Assembly (NCBI RefSeq): GCF_020520425.1
Contig: NC_079491.1
Span: 7,737,143 to 7,801,142, forward strand
Reading direction: 5' to 3'
DNA from: Spinacia oleracea
Lineage: Eukaryota > Streptophyta > Magnoliopsida > Caryophyllales > Amaranthaceae
DNA: 64,000 nt
Part shown: positions 11,988-23,643 of the stretch, in pieces
Layout of the letters: every line of letters begins with the position of its first letter
Position numbering within the stretch: position 1 is the stretch's first letter
Program-made: the position numbers and the translations under genes
Notes under the pieces: model-generated
Database searches by the model: none
Told to the model about the DNA's origin: nothing
What the model saw: the letters and a program-made list of their open reading frames with translations, nothing else

Positions 11988-14328
11988 ATGGAAACAGTGA
12001 CAACAAACTCTGTTTTGATAGCAATAGTGTGTATAGTAGTAGCGACAGGGTTAATCAAAGTGGTGAACTGGGTATGGTTGAGGCCCAAGAAGCTGGAAAG
12101 ATTGCTGAGACAGCAAGGTTTCTCTGGTAATTCTTACAACCTCTTCTTTGGAGACCTCAAAGATCTAGCTACAATGCGAACTCAGGCCATGAAAACCCCC
12201 ATGACTAGCTTCTCTGATGATTATTTTTCGCGTGTGGAACCTCTCCGTCATCAACTCCTCACCAAATTTGGTATGTAGTCTGACCAATAAAGCTGAGCAG
12301 ATTGATTTCAACTATGATCCAACTAAACAGTTAGGGGTATCTTTGTATATATTTCTGAGAAAATGATAAACTGATTTTAAGGTTGGTCTTAATTAATGCA
12401 GGAAAGAACTACTTCCTCTGGTCTGGTCCTGTTCCGATGATAAACATATCAAAGCCAGAGTTGATAAGAGAGGCCTTCACAAAGACGAACGAATTCCGAA
12501 AGACAAAGGTGAACCCTATTTTTCACAAACTTGTTCCTGGGCTGGTCAGTTTAGAGGGAGAGAAATGGGTCAAACATCGCAGGATGATGAACCCTGCCTT
12601 TCGTATTGAGAAGTTGAAGGTCAGTACCTAAAATTTTTGTTAACTTTTTTTTCTAATCTATTAAAAACAATTAGTCTAAGAATGCATAAGATTCTAACTT
12701 CGAAATATATGAACATGCAATCAAACTTTCGGGATAATAATTTGCTTTTGGTGCTTGTTACAGCTTATGTTACCCGCATTCGCTGATAGTTGTACAGATA
12801 TCATCAACAAATGGGAGATGGTAGTAGCTGAAAAGGGTTCTGGTGAGCTAGATGTGTGGCCAGATCTACTGCACCTCGGTGCTGATGTGATCTCTAGAGC
12901 AGCATTTGGTAGCAACTATGAAGAGGGTCAAAAGATATTTGTACTTCTCAAGGAACAGACTGCTTTATCTCTTCTTATGCTACAGTCAGTTTACATTCCA
13001 GGAGTGAGGTAATCTATACAATATATTAAAAGGCGATTATACAAATGTCTATATATGTTTGCATAAGATTCGAACATGTGACCTCCACTTTCAACACTAA
13101 AGTGTTATCCAATTGAGCTATGATCTTTTATATATTATCTTTTCAAAATTAATTTAAATATAATACGGAAACATTATCTTGTGACCCTCAAAAAAAAAAA
13201 CATTATCTTGTGACCCTCAAAAAAAAAAAAACATTATCTTGTTAAAAAAAAAAAAACCAAACATAATTTCATTAAAGAATATATTTATTAATTGTTATTC
13301 ACGTAATAATCTAGGGCATCGCCCGAGCCGAAATACTAGTTATTTATAAAATCCTGCAACCTTCCCACACATTATTTATTAAGCAAAGTAGGGTTTAATA
13401 CTGTCCCTTGCATTCAGATACCTTCCAACAGCTAGAAATAGGAGGTTTAAAGAAGTTGAAGATCAAATACATACTTCGCTGCATGAAATCATCAACAAAA
13501 GGAAGCAGGTAATTGAGGCTGGAGAAGAGGGAAAGGGTGACTTGTTGGGCATCTTATTGGATTCCAATTATAAGGAAATCCAACAAGTTGTTGGCAATAA
13601 CAAGGATTGGAATGTTGGGATGAGTATTCAAGAGGTAATTGATGAGTGTAAACTGTTCTACTTGGCTGGACAAGATACTACATCAACATTACTAGTTTGG
13701 ACTTTAATATTGTTGAGCAAACACCAAGATTGGCAAGCCAGAGCACGAGAAGAAATCTTCCAGACATTTGGGGATAATGTGCCAGAATTAGATGGTTTGA
13801 ACCATTTGAAGACAGTAAGTTGTGTTATTCTTTCACGATGATAAATAATAAAATAAAACATTTTAATCATATATTCATATGGTATGTTAAACTTTTTCTT
13901 AGGTGACTATGATACTATATGAAGTACTAAGACTCTATCCACCAGCGCATCGAATAACAAGACAGATTTATAAGGGTACAAATTTAGGGGGGATATCAGT
14001 TCCTCCGGGTACACTGATCAATTTCTCAATTCGTTGTGTTCATCGAGATCAGGAAATTTGGGGTAATGACGCACAAGAATTCAAGCCTGACAGGTTCGCG
14101 GAAGGTATATCCAAGGCTACGAAAGGGAATAACTCATTTTTCCCCTTTGGTTGGGGACAAAGAATATGCTTAGGGGAAAAATTTGCCATGACTGAAGCAA
14201 AAATGGCATTATCTATGATTCTACAACGATTTTTCTTGGAACTTTCACCATCCTACGTTCATGCACCATCTACTGTTATGTTTCTACAGCCTCAACATGG
14301 TGCTCAGATAATCTTACACAAGCTTTGA
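11988..14328 (+). CDS. CYP72A: Cytochrome P450, CYP72A type (gene 3), complete, 5 exons
   Basis: ER-bound P450; substrate unknown. Exons: 11988-12270, 12402-12619, 12764-13008, 13418-13814, 13903-14328, giving 522 residues with GT-AG introns and matching phases. The N-terminal anchor is [21 protein letters not shown]. The I-helix is AGQDTT (332-337), with Asp where the other three genes have Glu. ExxR is at 388-391. The haem loop is [10 protein letters not shown] with cysteine 470, again different from the GPRICIG of its neighbours. The first part of exon 4 has no ATG but is open throughout ([16 protein letters not shown]). It is more diverged from genes 1 and 2 than those are from each other. 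Intron 3 carries a small Helitron starting five bases after the splice donor. It looks functional. Confidence 0.92.
13013..13339 (+). mobile_element. Non-autonomous Helitron in intron 3 of P450 gene 3
   Basis: It starts TCTATACAATATATTAAAAG after an A (13012) and ends CTAG (13336-13339) before a T (13340), the Helitron insertion rule. A hairpin, gggcatcgccc, lies about 15 bases before the end. Inside are a minus-strand tRNA-like box A/box B region (13050-13128) and a short repeat of cattatcttgtgaccctc plus an A-run. A relative lies at 59639-59878. Subtracting it leaves an 82-base intron, close to gene 1's 84. Confidence 0.8.
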
Positions 14329-15415
14329 TGGTATGCAATAATCATTCAAATATACAATCATAAGTTCATAACGTACTGTTGGTATTTCCCGAGAGATTTC
14401 ATTTCCTTAGTTTCTCATTAGTCCAAGCATGTGTTTGGACATGTATTTTATAGGTTAATTATTTTTATTTTTTTTGATGGAATTATAGGTTAAAGTTTTT
14501 TCGGACTTCTCATGAATGTTTAACACCTTTTATTTAGAATAACCACAAATTCCAGTTTCAATCAATAACTATTTTAGGTAAACAAAAGATTCAAGGTTGT
14601 CCAGTTCCTACAGATTGCATACTTACATGTACAATAACTATATTCAAGTAAACAATGCGGCAATCAGACCATGAGTTACCTTGGCAAAGGGACCAAAAGG
14701 AGATGTTCTTCCATTCGCCACTAAGTTTGACTTCGACTTCAATGCATCAAGGCCTACACCAAATGACACAAGTGAGACTTATCTGTTAGAGAATATAGAT
14801 AGCAATGCCAATTGAGTTTATCATCTTAGACGCCGAACTAAAGAATGTAACAAGGCTAAAGCTTAATTTCACAAATAGTTTCTAAAAATTAAGCAGATGT
14901 AATTGTGACTAGTTCATGAAAAAATTACTTACACATTCAATCTGTATGAAAACATAATCCCGCATAAACCGTTATCCAATATGAGCTGAATTGATTAAAC
15001 TCAATATGTAACAGAACGCAAACCTGAGTTGACAGCTCTGAACATTAGGACTTCTACGATCAAAATTATGGGAAAGAATCCTAGTTACATTCATGCATTA
15101 TTCTCTCTTTCTGTTTTCCTTAGCTATATCATGTCTAAGATGGCTATCCCAAGTTGTCCATTAAAAATGTTACTAATTCATTTATAACAGATCTGCTGGC
15201 AGATCCATCTGCTAAGCTCAGTAAACAACAACTTTGTCAACTTGTTCCATATAGCAAAGATATTTATTAATCAATACCACATTTACTCGGCCAACTCCAC
15301 ACAAAAAAATATCATTGATAAAATCAGAATCTAGACGTGTTTCCCAAGAAAAGCAATAAGAAAACATTAAAAGGGAAAGTTGACTTCTTAAACTAAAGTC
15401 AAAGAGCCACACATC
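14329..15415. other. Spacer after P450 gene 3
   Basis: No gene is seen. At 14680-14830 is another copy of the short dispersed repeat of the cluster (see findings). The right end carries gene 4's promoter block with GTTGACTT near 15378. Confidence 0.5.
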
Positions 15416-15423
15416 TGACGTCA
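15416..15423 (+). promoter_or_regulatory. Palindromic bZIP-type site TGACGTCA upstream of gene 4
   Basis: TGACGTCA is a perfect palindrome 88 bases before the gene 4 ATG. The aligned position in gene 3 is TGACATCA and in genes 1 and 2 is more degraded. TGA-class bZIP factors bind such cores; use of this site is an inference. Confidence 0.45.
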
Positions 15424-15511
15424 CTCCATGCGTCCTCTGTCATACTCCCAGTATTAAGACCAGATATTTATATTATGAGATCTAAGAGTGAAATTCAACA
15501 AAGAACCAGAA

Positions 15512-18353
15512 ATGGAAACATTAACAGCAAGCTCTGTTCTGCTATCTTTTGCCAGTATACTTGTTGTGATAGGGTTTTTCAAAGTGGTAAACTGGGTATG
15601 GCTGAGGCCCAAGAAAGCGGAGAAATGGTTCAGACAGCAAGGTCTGTCTGGTACTTCTTACAAGCTATTGCTCGGAGACATGAAAGATTACTCGTTGCTG
15701 CGCACTCGGGCCTTAGAAAAACCCATGACCAGCTTCACCAATGATTATTTCCCGCGTGTTGATCCACTTGCTCATCAGCTTGTCACCAAATTCGGTATGT
15801 AATTTAAAATCTGAACTCTTGTTCATGAAATTGATACCACTTGTATGGTTCCACAATTGTCACTAGACCTGTCAAAACGGGTCGGTTGGGTCGGGTTGTG
15901 AAAAATTATTTTCGGGTTCGGGTTAATTCAGGTTGGTCACTTATGGGTTCGGGTTGACCCAGATTTTAAAACGCGTATTATATTTTTATTAATTTAGGTA
16001 ATAAATATACAAAATATGGGCACAATTAACATATTTTCCTACACAAGTTTATATTTAGTCAAATTCAACCATAAAATGGCGTATAATTCAAAATAAAATC
16101 ATATTTTACCCAACAATAGTAACAACAACGTGTTTATTATGCTTAAAATTCCTCATTTTCTCATTTATTATTATAAATACAATGATTTTCAATCGGTCGG
16201 GTCAAATACAGGTTCAGTCGGGCTTTGACCCATTACTTTTCAGATTGCTCGGGTACGGATAAAATTGGGTTACGGATCACAAAATCTTGTTCAAGACCCA
16301 GTATTTTTGGGTCGGGTCAGTTTTTGACAAGTCTAATTGTCACTATCTTCCTAGATTTCTGCGATTTCAAGTAAAGTTAGAAATTAGTTTCATGGTGATC
16401 ATCAATGCAGGAAAGGACTACTTTGTTTGGGCTGGTCCTATACCGATGATTAGCATCTCAAAGCCAGAGTTAACCAAGGAGGCTTTCATGAAGACCAATG
16501 ATTTCCGAAAGGCAAAGTTCAACCCCATTTTTGATAAGCTTTTCCCAGGACTTGTTAGCTATGAAGGAGAACAATGGGCCAAACACAGGAAGATCATCAA
16601 CCCTGCCTTCCATGTGGAGAAATTAAAGGTCAATCCCTAAACTCTTCATTTATTTTTGTCCATATGGAGAAATGATTTGATCAGTGTATAAAACATATCT
16701 GATAGGAAGCGATTTGAGCAATCTACTCAAATTCCTCAAGAAACAATTTGCTTATGGTGTTTGTTACAGCTTATGTTGCCAGCATTCAGAGATAGTTGTG
16801 AAGAGATGATCAATAAATGGGAGGTGATAGTTGCTGAAACGGGTACAGGGGAGCTAGATGTGTGGCAGGATCTAATGAAACTCACCGCTGATGTGATATC
16901 TAGAGCAGCATTTGGTAGCAACTATGAGGAGGGGCAAAGGATATTTGAACTTCTGAAAGAACAGACAGATTTAGCTCTCCTGATGATGCACTCAGTTTAC
17001 ATCCCAGGATTCAGGTAACTTCTCAAAAAAAAACTGAAAATTTTGCTCATTATACTTAGGGAGAAAGGTGCATGATCTAGCCAACATGTTCAGTAATAGA
17101 TTATGATAAATTGGAAGCCCAGAAACAAAAGAGAGGAAGAAACAAACTATGATTGGGAATTGTTTGACTATCAAGATAATCAATTCGGTTGTTGTGATCT
17201 AGATCTTCTCCCTCCCTTTGTTTTGAAGAAAAGGCCTAGCTTCTCTAGGTTGGGGGTAGGCACAGACAGGATTCTCTTGTGGTTTAGCTCAACTCCTTTT
17301 TTTCATTGCGAGTTTCCAGGATATCCAGTTCCTGGGTCCAATTCTCCATGACAGTAAGAAACTTCCCATTTCTATTTAGACCAAAAACATAGGGTTTTTC
17401 AGTCATCCAATAATTAAGCAAAGTAACTTTGATGCTCACTTGTCTTCAGATACATTCCAACACCGAGAAACAGGAGATTTAAAAACATAGAAGATCGTAT
17501 TCACAGTTCACTGAGGAAAATTATCAACAAGAGAAAGGTGGAAATGGAGGCTGGAGAAGCGGTAAAGAGTGATCTGTTAGGTATACTTATGGATTCTAAT
17601 TTAAAGGAAATCCAACAAGCTGCTGGCAGTAACAAGAATCAGCATGCTGGGATGAATCTTCAAGAGGTAATTGATGAGTGCAAATTATTCTATTTGGCTG
17701 GACAAGAAACTACATCAACACTATTAGTTTGGACACTGATTTTATTGAGCAAGCACCAAGACTGGCAAGCACGAGCACGGGAAGAAGTCTTGCAAACATT
17801 TGGGAACAATGTGCCAGACTTTGAAGGTTTAAACCATTTGAAGACAGTAAGTTCTCTAGTAGTTAACATTTTACTAATGTATCAATCTGAATAAAAGTTT
17901 GAACATATGTTATGCTTTGTTTAGGTGACAATGATACTTTATGAGGTCCTGAGATTGTATCCACCAGTAATTCAACTGTCACGAAGGATTGACAAAGATA
18001 CAAGTCTAGGTGCATTATCACTTCCTTTGGGCACTTTAATCACTTTCTCAATACTTTCTATTCACCGAGATAAGGAATTTTGGGGTGATGATGCACAAGA
18101 ATTCAAACCAGATAGGTTCGCTGAAGGGATTTTCAAGGCAGCAAAAGGTAATAACTCATTTTTTCCCTTCGGATGGGGACCAAGAATATGCATAGGGGAA
18201 AGGTTTGCTATGACTGAAGCTAAAATGGCAATATCCAAGATTCTACAACGTTTTTCCCTTGAGATTTCACCCTCTTACGTTCATGCACCCATGAATGTTA
18301 TGTTTCTACAGCCTCAACATGGTGCTCATATAATCTTACACAGGCTCAAATAA
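15512..18353 (+). CDS. CYP72A: Cytochrome P450, CYP72A type (gene 4), complete, 5 exons
   Basis: ER-bound P450; substrate unknown. Exons: 15512-15794, 16411-16628, 16770-17014, 17450-17846, 17925-18353, giving 523 residues with GT-AG introns and matching phases. The start is the ATG of [15 protein letters not shown]; the frame also opens at an upstream GTG (15488), which is not used here because the paralogues begin at the equivalent ATG. The I-helix AGQETT is at 332-337, ExxR at 388-391, and the haem cysteine is at 470 ([10 protein letters not shown]). The C-terminus gains one residue (HRLK then a TAA stop) relative to its neighbours' HKL. Intron 1 is swollen by a hAT-type MITE, and intron 3 (435 bases) also exceeds the 82-84 base ancestral size but its extra sequence was not identified. 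It looks functional. Confidence 0.92.
15864..16335. mobile_element. hAT-type MITE in intron 1 of P450 gene 4
   Basis: Terminal inverted repeats are tagacctgtcaaaa at the left and the complement of tagacttgtcaaaa at the right. An exact 8-base TSD, attgtcac, lies at 15856-15863 and 16336-16343, the length expected for hAT insertions. The subterminal DNA is rich in gggtcgggt. Confidence 0.9.
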
Positions 18354-19849
18354 TCCACCGATAATCTTATGTTACAAATTGATTTCATTTTTTGATGCAG
18401 CCATTGATTATTAATGAAAATATGTAATACTTACATGACCAACTAATGAAAGTAAGATATAGATATTTCTTGAAAATGGTGTAGCAGTTAACTCACCAGA
18501 TACGTCTTGAACACACCAGCTGTGTCTGAACGAAAAAACAAGAGAAGATGCTACTACATCAGCAAGTAACTTTGACTTCCGTTAGTATGCATCACTGCCA
18601 ATGCCAAACAATACAAGTTTTTAATGTCGTATCGTATCATACGTTAGAAGGGAAAAAAACAGAAAAAGCAACAGGAATTTCCTTTAATCTATAAGCCTTT
18701 ATCTATATAAAAAAAACAAAAAAAACAGCAAGCACCAATTGCAGAAGCACACAATGCCAGCATTTGCTCATATTCCACATCAAAGAAAAAGGCTGAAATA
18801 CAAGTTCTCTTCAGATAATGGACTAAGCTAAAAATTAACCATCAAAACCCGAGCAAGGAGGACAATTGATTAGAACATTGCTGCAGAATTTGATATTGCT
18901 AGGAAACTGCATAAAGGCAAAGGCAATAACGCTCTTCCATCAGCTACTAACTTAGACTTTCAGTAATAAACATCACTTCCAACACCAAAAAACAAAACAG
19001 AGTTTTCTCTAATCATAGTGTCCTGCACGGCTGCACGGCTGCACCTGATAGAGAAGGCCATGCCGATTGTTTCATTGTCTTTAAAATAAGTACAAGAACA
19101 ATTGCAAAAGCATAAAGTCCTTGTCTTTCCTCATATTTCAAGCTGAAGAATTAGGCTAAACACTCCACTACTCATCACATTATAAATAGGAAAAGAATGA
19201 ACCATTAAAGCCACAAACTCATTCTTCAGAAATCAAGGTTGCAGAATTTGATGTCCTAAAGAAACTACGTAAAAGCACAGGCGAGCATGGTGCAAATTTG
19301 GCTACAAAGATATATCTTTAAAAGGGTCCGCAAATTACAGTCCAGTTAGTTTATATTGAACTCGTTATTAGCAGTAAATATAATAGACATTTTAGTCATT
19401 ATATACACAAAATGAAAATAATTGAAGTTAAACAGCAAAATAGAAGCATTGTCAATTGATGTGATGTGTTTGTCTAGCTGGTAATTTGTTATGACTACTA
19501 CATATATTGCATGACGAGTGCATGAGTCACATGACACATCCTTATAGGTTTCAACGTTTCGTAGTTTCATTCACACTTTAAACTGCTGCTGTGCTGCAAC
19601 AGGATATAAAATTAAACTAGATCAGAGTTCACTCTAGTACAGAATTTGACATTCCAAACTATGCAAACATGGAGGCAGAGCAATTGTGATCCAAATTACA
19701 ACAGACTTCTTATAATTAACTGATTCCGAATATCCTTGGGCAATGCACTGTAAATCATAAAATGATAGACCGTCTAATCTAAGCGGCAACAGTTAAAATT
19801 CTTTAAAAGAACATAGAAGGAAAAATCTGTACCTGCCAACTCCCAGAAT
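18354..19849. other. Spacer after P450 gene 4
   Basis: No gene is seen. Two copies of the cluster's short dispersed repeat lie at about 18555-18615 and 18926-18990, each followed by diverged flanking sequence also seen after gene 3. Confidence 0.5.
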
Positions 19850-20440
19850 CAGCCATTTGAAACTAAACCTTTCATGAGAAAGTTGTCAATTTTGGCCTTC
19901 AGGTCCTCAGCACAAAACCAAGCTCTCCACATATTGTGCACTCTGACAAAATCCTTAGATTTCCTCAAATGCTCCACTTCATGGGTTGTAATGCTGTAAG
20001 ACACCAGTTGTTCATTTACCGGAATAAGTGTTCATTTAGGAGATTTTAATTTCTAGATGCCTACACCATAGAATATTTTTCCAAATGTACAGCTTTTAAA
20101 GACCTTGTACACCTAAAGTTCAATCTCCTAAAAACCATGCACTCAAAACCATGCACTCCACAGGTTGTTTCCTCCATCTTTTTATTATGATTCGTATGCC
20201 AGCTACTCATAGATAAAATACCAAATCATTAACAATTTCCCACGGAAAAAATGTACCACTTGCACATTTCATTTGCAACAATTAGTAATTCTACGTAGCT
20301 GAAATCTTCAGTATCAGAGTCAAAATTAAGAAAATGGGCAAGTTCATCCGTGCTAGAATTTTTTTCCTTTACAGGACACAAGGTCAGTGTGTAGCTCCAT
20401 GAGACGAGTAATAGGATTAGGAAGATGTACATTTTAAAAT
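19850..20440 (-). pseudogene. F-box (FBA-type) C-terminal relic
   Basis: Read on the minus strand, 20229-20432 contains ELAHFLNFDSDTEDFSYVEL, the counterpart of QFTHVLSFDFGMESFRYVKL in the intact gene at 37.5 kb. Bases 19905-19950 contain the counterpart of YVESLALC. A SHGATH-like stretch lies near 20385-20410. The frame is broken repeatedly and no F-box remains. Confidence 0.75.
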
Positions 20441-20654
20441 TTGCCGAAATGCAACAGTAAGATCCATCATAAATTCATAATCATTTTGATCTTCCAAAGA
20501 TGACAAGTAAATGAATAAACTTCAATGGTTTATCTATTATCATAACGGAAGGCAGCCACTTTATCTCATTATTCACTAGAAGGGACTAATCTGATACAAA
20601 AACCACTATAGCCTTCCGGACAAAGGGACACCCATTATACTTGCAGTTCCAAAT

Positions 20655-20905
20655 TTACAAGAAATTCAACAGCTGTTTGCAATAACAAGAAATAGTAAAA
20701 AGTTTGTATCAACCTGCAACTCAACTGCCATATGAAAGATTTATAAGGATACAAATTTAGGCAAGGTATCACTTCCTACAAGCCCCTTGATGATATTCCT
20801 AATACTTCCCAAGTTCCCGTTCACTAAGATAATGAAGTCAAGGATCTCAGCCAGAAGGGGTTCTCTGCAAGTCTTTCCAAGGCAGAAAAAGGTGAAAATC
20901 AAAAA
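20655..20905 (+). pseudogene. CYP72A relic (parts of exons 4 and 5)
   Basis: Traces in order are KEIQQ..GNNK (20663-20690), then after a jump RFIRIQI..LPT-like text corresponding to the IYKDTNLG region (20735-20790), an HRD-like region (20818) and the EGF..SKA..KGEN region (20855-20900). Large gaps separate them and the haem loop is absent. Confidence 0.7.
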
Positions 20906-22299
20906 AACCTACAGACTGGAACTAACCTTTAATGAATATTGACAGTTCCAGTTCATTACCTTTATCTATATCTCAAAAAATTGGATTTAAATAAAAACTA
21001 TATAACAGGGAAAACCAATTAGTACAGGTTGCAGATACAAATTTCAGTCCATGACTTGAGTAACCCATCATACCAAAAAGAAAACTCCGGACAGATAAGC
21101 ATAGAGTATATCTTACATTATCAGTAAACAAAAAAGGTACAAGCATCAACAGAAGTTCCATACTAACCAGTAACTACCAGTAATATATACATACTTCTCA
21201 AAAATAAATTGATATAACGACTGAAATAAGAATATCTTACCTACAAGCCATTTAGCTAGTCCTACCATTCTGTTTACAATAGACCTACAAAAGTACAATA
21301 CCCCCTATTTATTTTTGACAAGGAAACAACTGTCCAAAAGAAGCATCACCTCCTACCCGCAACAACTACGAACTCTGACTTCTTCTAATAAGCTTCACTG
21401 CCAAAGGAAAATTATGCTAGTGTTTTATTTCAAAATGTTTTAATACGGATATACACAAAGAAATACTAGAGTACTAGTAATAGAGAAAGCAATCCCAAAA
21501 TAAGCAAGAAACCTACTAGAATAGTATAGCATTGCTACAACTTTCTAATATTTTAAGCTAAAGTAGAAGACAATAAGTAGCACTGCTCTTCAAAGAAAGC
21601 AATTAACTTAGATGTGAATGTAAGTATGTAACTATGATGTTTCCCCATCACCTAGTTACAGTTTGAACACTTATGTTGCGGATTGTAATAGGCTTTACGC
21701 CACAAACTCTTCGATTTAGTTAATGTATTGACTCCTTTTTCACCCCAAAAAAAGAGTAGAATTTCTCTTGACATAAAAAAAAGACCTATTCACATCAGAC
21801 ATATGGAGGAAGCCTGATGATACTACTAGAAACCTAAGAAAACAAGAACGTATCATTCATATGAAACTGCAAAAGGGCAAGAGGCTAATAGGCTATAAGT
21901 CTGAAAAAACTACAAGAAAAATAAGAAAACAAGAATTTATCACTCATATGAAACTGCACAAAGGCAAGAGGCTAAAAGTCTGAAATTTCTTATGAACAGA
22001 GACCTGTTGCAAGTGTTGCCTTTTTTCACTTTCTAGTAGGTTACTCTGAATTCAACTTCAGCTAGTAATTGCTATAGACATTATCAGTCTTCACATGCCC
22101 GAGATGGAAAACAAGAAGTTGCATAACAAGAACAATGTTGGATATCAAATTATCAAAGAACAATGCAATACAAGTCATAATAGACAAACAGGAAGAAAAA
22201 TCCTATCACAGCAGTTGGCACACTTGCAGGGAAGGAACACATACATCATGAACACATACAAACAAATTGTAATTCGTAGGCATGGTATTTACCTTTGAT
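20906..22299. other. Spacer, no gene seen
   Basis: A further copy of the dispersed cluster repeat lies at about 21350-21420. Two near-identical stretches containing cactcatatgaaactgca and tcattcatatgaaactgca (about 21851 and 21940) indicate a small local duplication. Confidence 0.45.
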
Positions 22300-23410
22300 C
22301 ATCCGGAATTCACCATTTCATGGAATGATATCAAAGTTTGGCTTTCACGTCCTTGCACAACACCAAGCTCTCCCCAGCAGTATCCACATGTCATATTTTA
22401 GGCCAAATAGATTTTCCCAGACAACACATAGTATAGCTTGTAATGTTATAAGGCATCAATTGCCATTTTTGGCAGGTCACTGTATATAATGTACCACTGT
22501 GTTCATCATAGAAAATCTTTTCAAATTTGAATCTTGTAAAGAACATGTAAGCATCTAAACAAGAATCTCCAGAAAACCTCAAGACTCCAATGCCCTTGCT
22601 TCTCTCCACCATCCTTACTCATAACCCATATGAGACTATTTGAAGAAGATATGCCAAAAACAGCCACCACCAAGGATGAAAAGGCACTTGAACATTTGAC
22701 TCCACAGAAGGAAAGAACATGGGTACCTCTATCCTCTCCAGGACATAGATTTGTATCACACACCATATAATGTATTGCCCCTAGAAATAACAAGATTCAA
22801 ACAGAAGTGAATACACAAACATATCAGGCAACTTGATCGTACTTTGTTTGATAGTCCGTAGGTAGTCAGTGAGCAAATAAACTGCAAAAGACCTAAATCG
22901 GCCCCAGAATCTGGAATACAATCAGTCCCAAACACAACGTCATAATCATTACTAGAAGGGGGAAATCCCAGATAATAGCTAGTAATTAAGCACTTAAAAG
23001 TCAGTGGGGGAGGCGGAAGTGTCAAGGATTCTCTAATAGAAAAGTTTCACAAACTCAATTTCCCGTCAAATTCAGAGATATAAGAATCTAGCAACTGCCA
23101 ACCCATTACAATTCCCAACCAGAGCATATGTTTTTTAGGTTTGCAGAAGTAGGGCGGTTTCCAAATGTGTCGCTTTGACGAATTGTGATTATGCTCCCAA
23201 ATTTTCCAAATTTACCTCCTTTTCGACGGCTAGTAAGTGAGTTTTGTCAGAATTGTCCTTGAAGATTCTAAAATACATAAAAATGAAATTAGGGGAATCG
23301 ATTTGAGAGCACCAGTTTTTCAGACGCACCTGAATCGGACTAGGGTCTTCACCGTCAGCTTCGCGAAGACTTTCCGCCACAACTCCGGTGGCAAACATTT
23401 GTTTTCCGGC
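22300..23410 (-). pseudogene. F-box (FBA-type) pseudogene
   Basis: Minus strand. An F-box start like PELWRKVFAKLTVKTLVRFR lies at about 23335-23395, followed by stops. LGFPPSSNDYDVVFG is at about 22925-22975, then GAIHYMVCDTN..THVLSF (22690-22780), VVAVFGISSSNSLIWVM (22620-22670), FSGDSCLDAY (22545-22580), and an ESLVLC-like end near 22360. The order matches the intact F-box gene at 37.5 kb, but the frame changes several times. Confidence 0.8.
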
Positions 23411-23486
23411 AATTTGGTGCCCCGTTTTCTAGTTTTCCGGCTTCTTGGTAATTTCGGAAACTTTTTATTTTTGAGTTTAATTTTCA

Positions 23487-23643
23487 GTTTTTTTTTTTTT
23501 TTTTTTTTTTTTTGTGTATTTCCGAATTTTTTGATTTAGTCCCGCCGTTCTTTCATACTCGCATTTCATTTATAGAAGCGGTGTAAGTATTAAGGGACGG
23601 CTCGAAAAGGGAAGCGGTGCAAGTATTAAGGGATGGAGGGAGT
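23487..23643. mobile_element. T-run and truncated Stowaway-like MITE
   Basis: A T-run of about 25 bases (23487-23512) is followed by about 80 bases that are the reverse complement of the start of the Stowaway element at 63680 (ending ggatggagggag then TA). Only one end is present. Confidence 0.6.

Noticed and set aside
17015-17449. Named transposon in intron 3 of gene 4
   Set aside because: The intron is longer than the ancestral size, but I found no TIR, TSD or pol III boxes to support a call.
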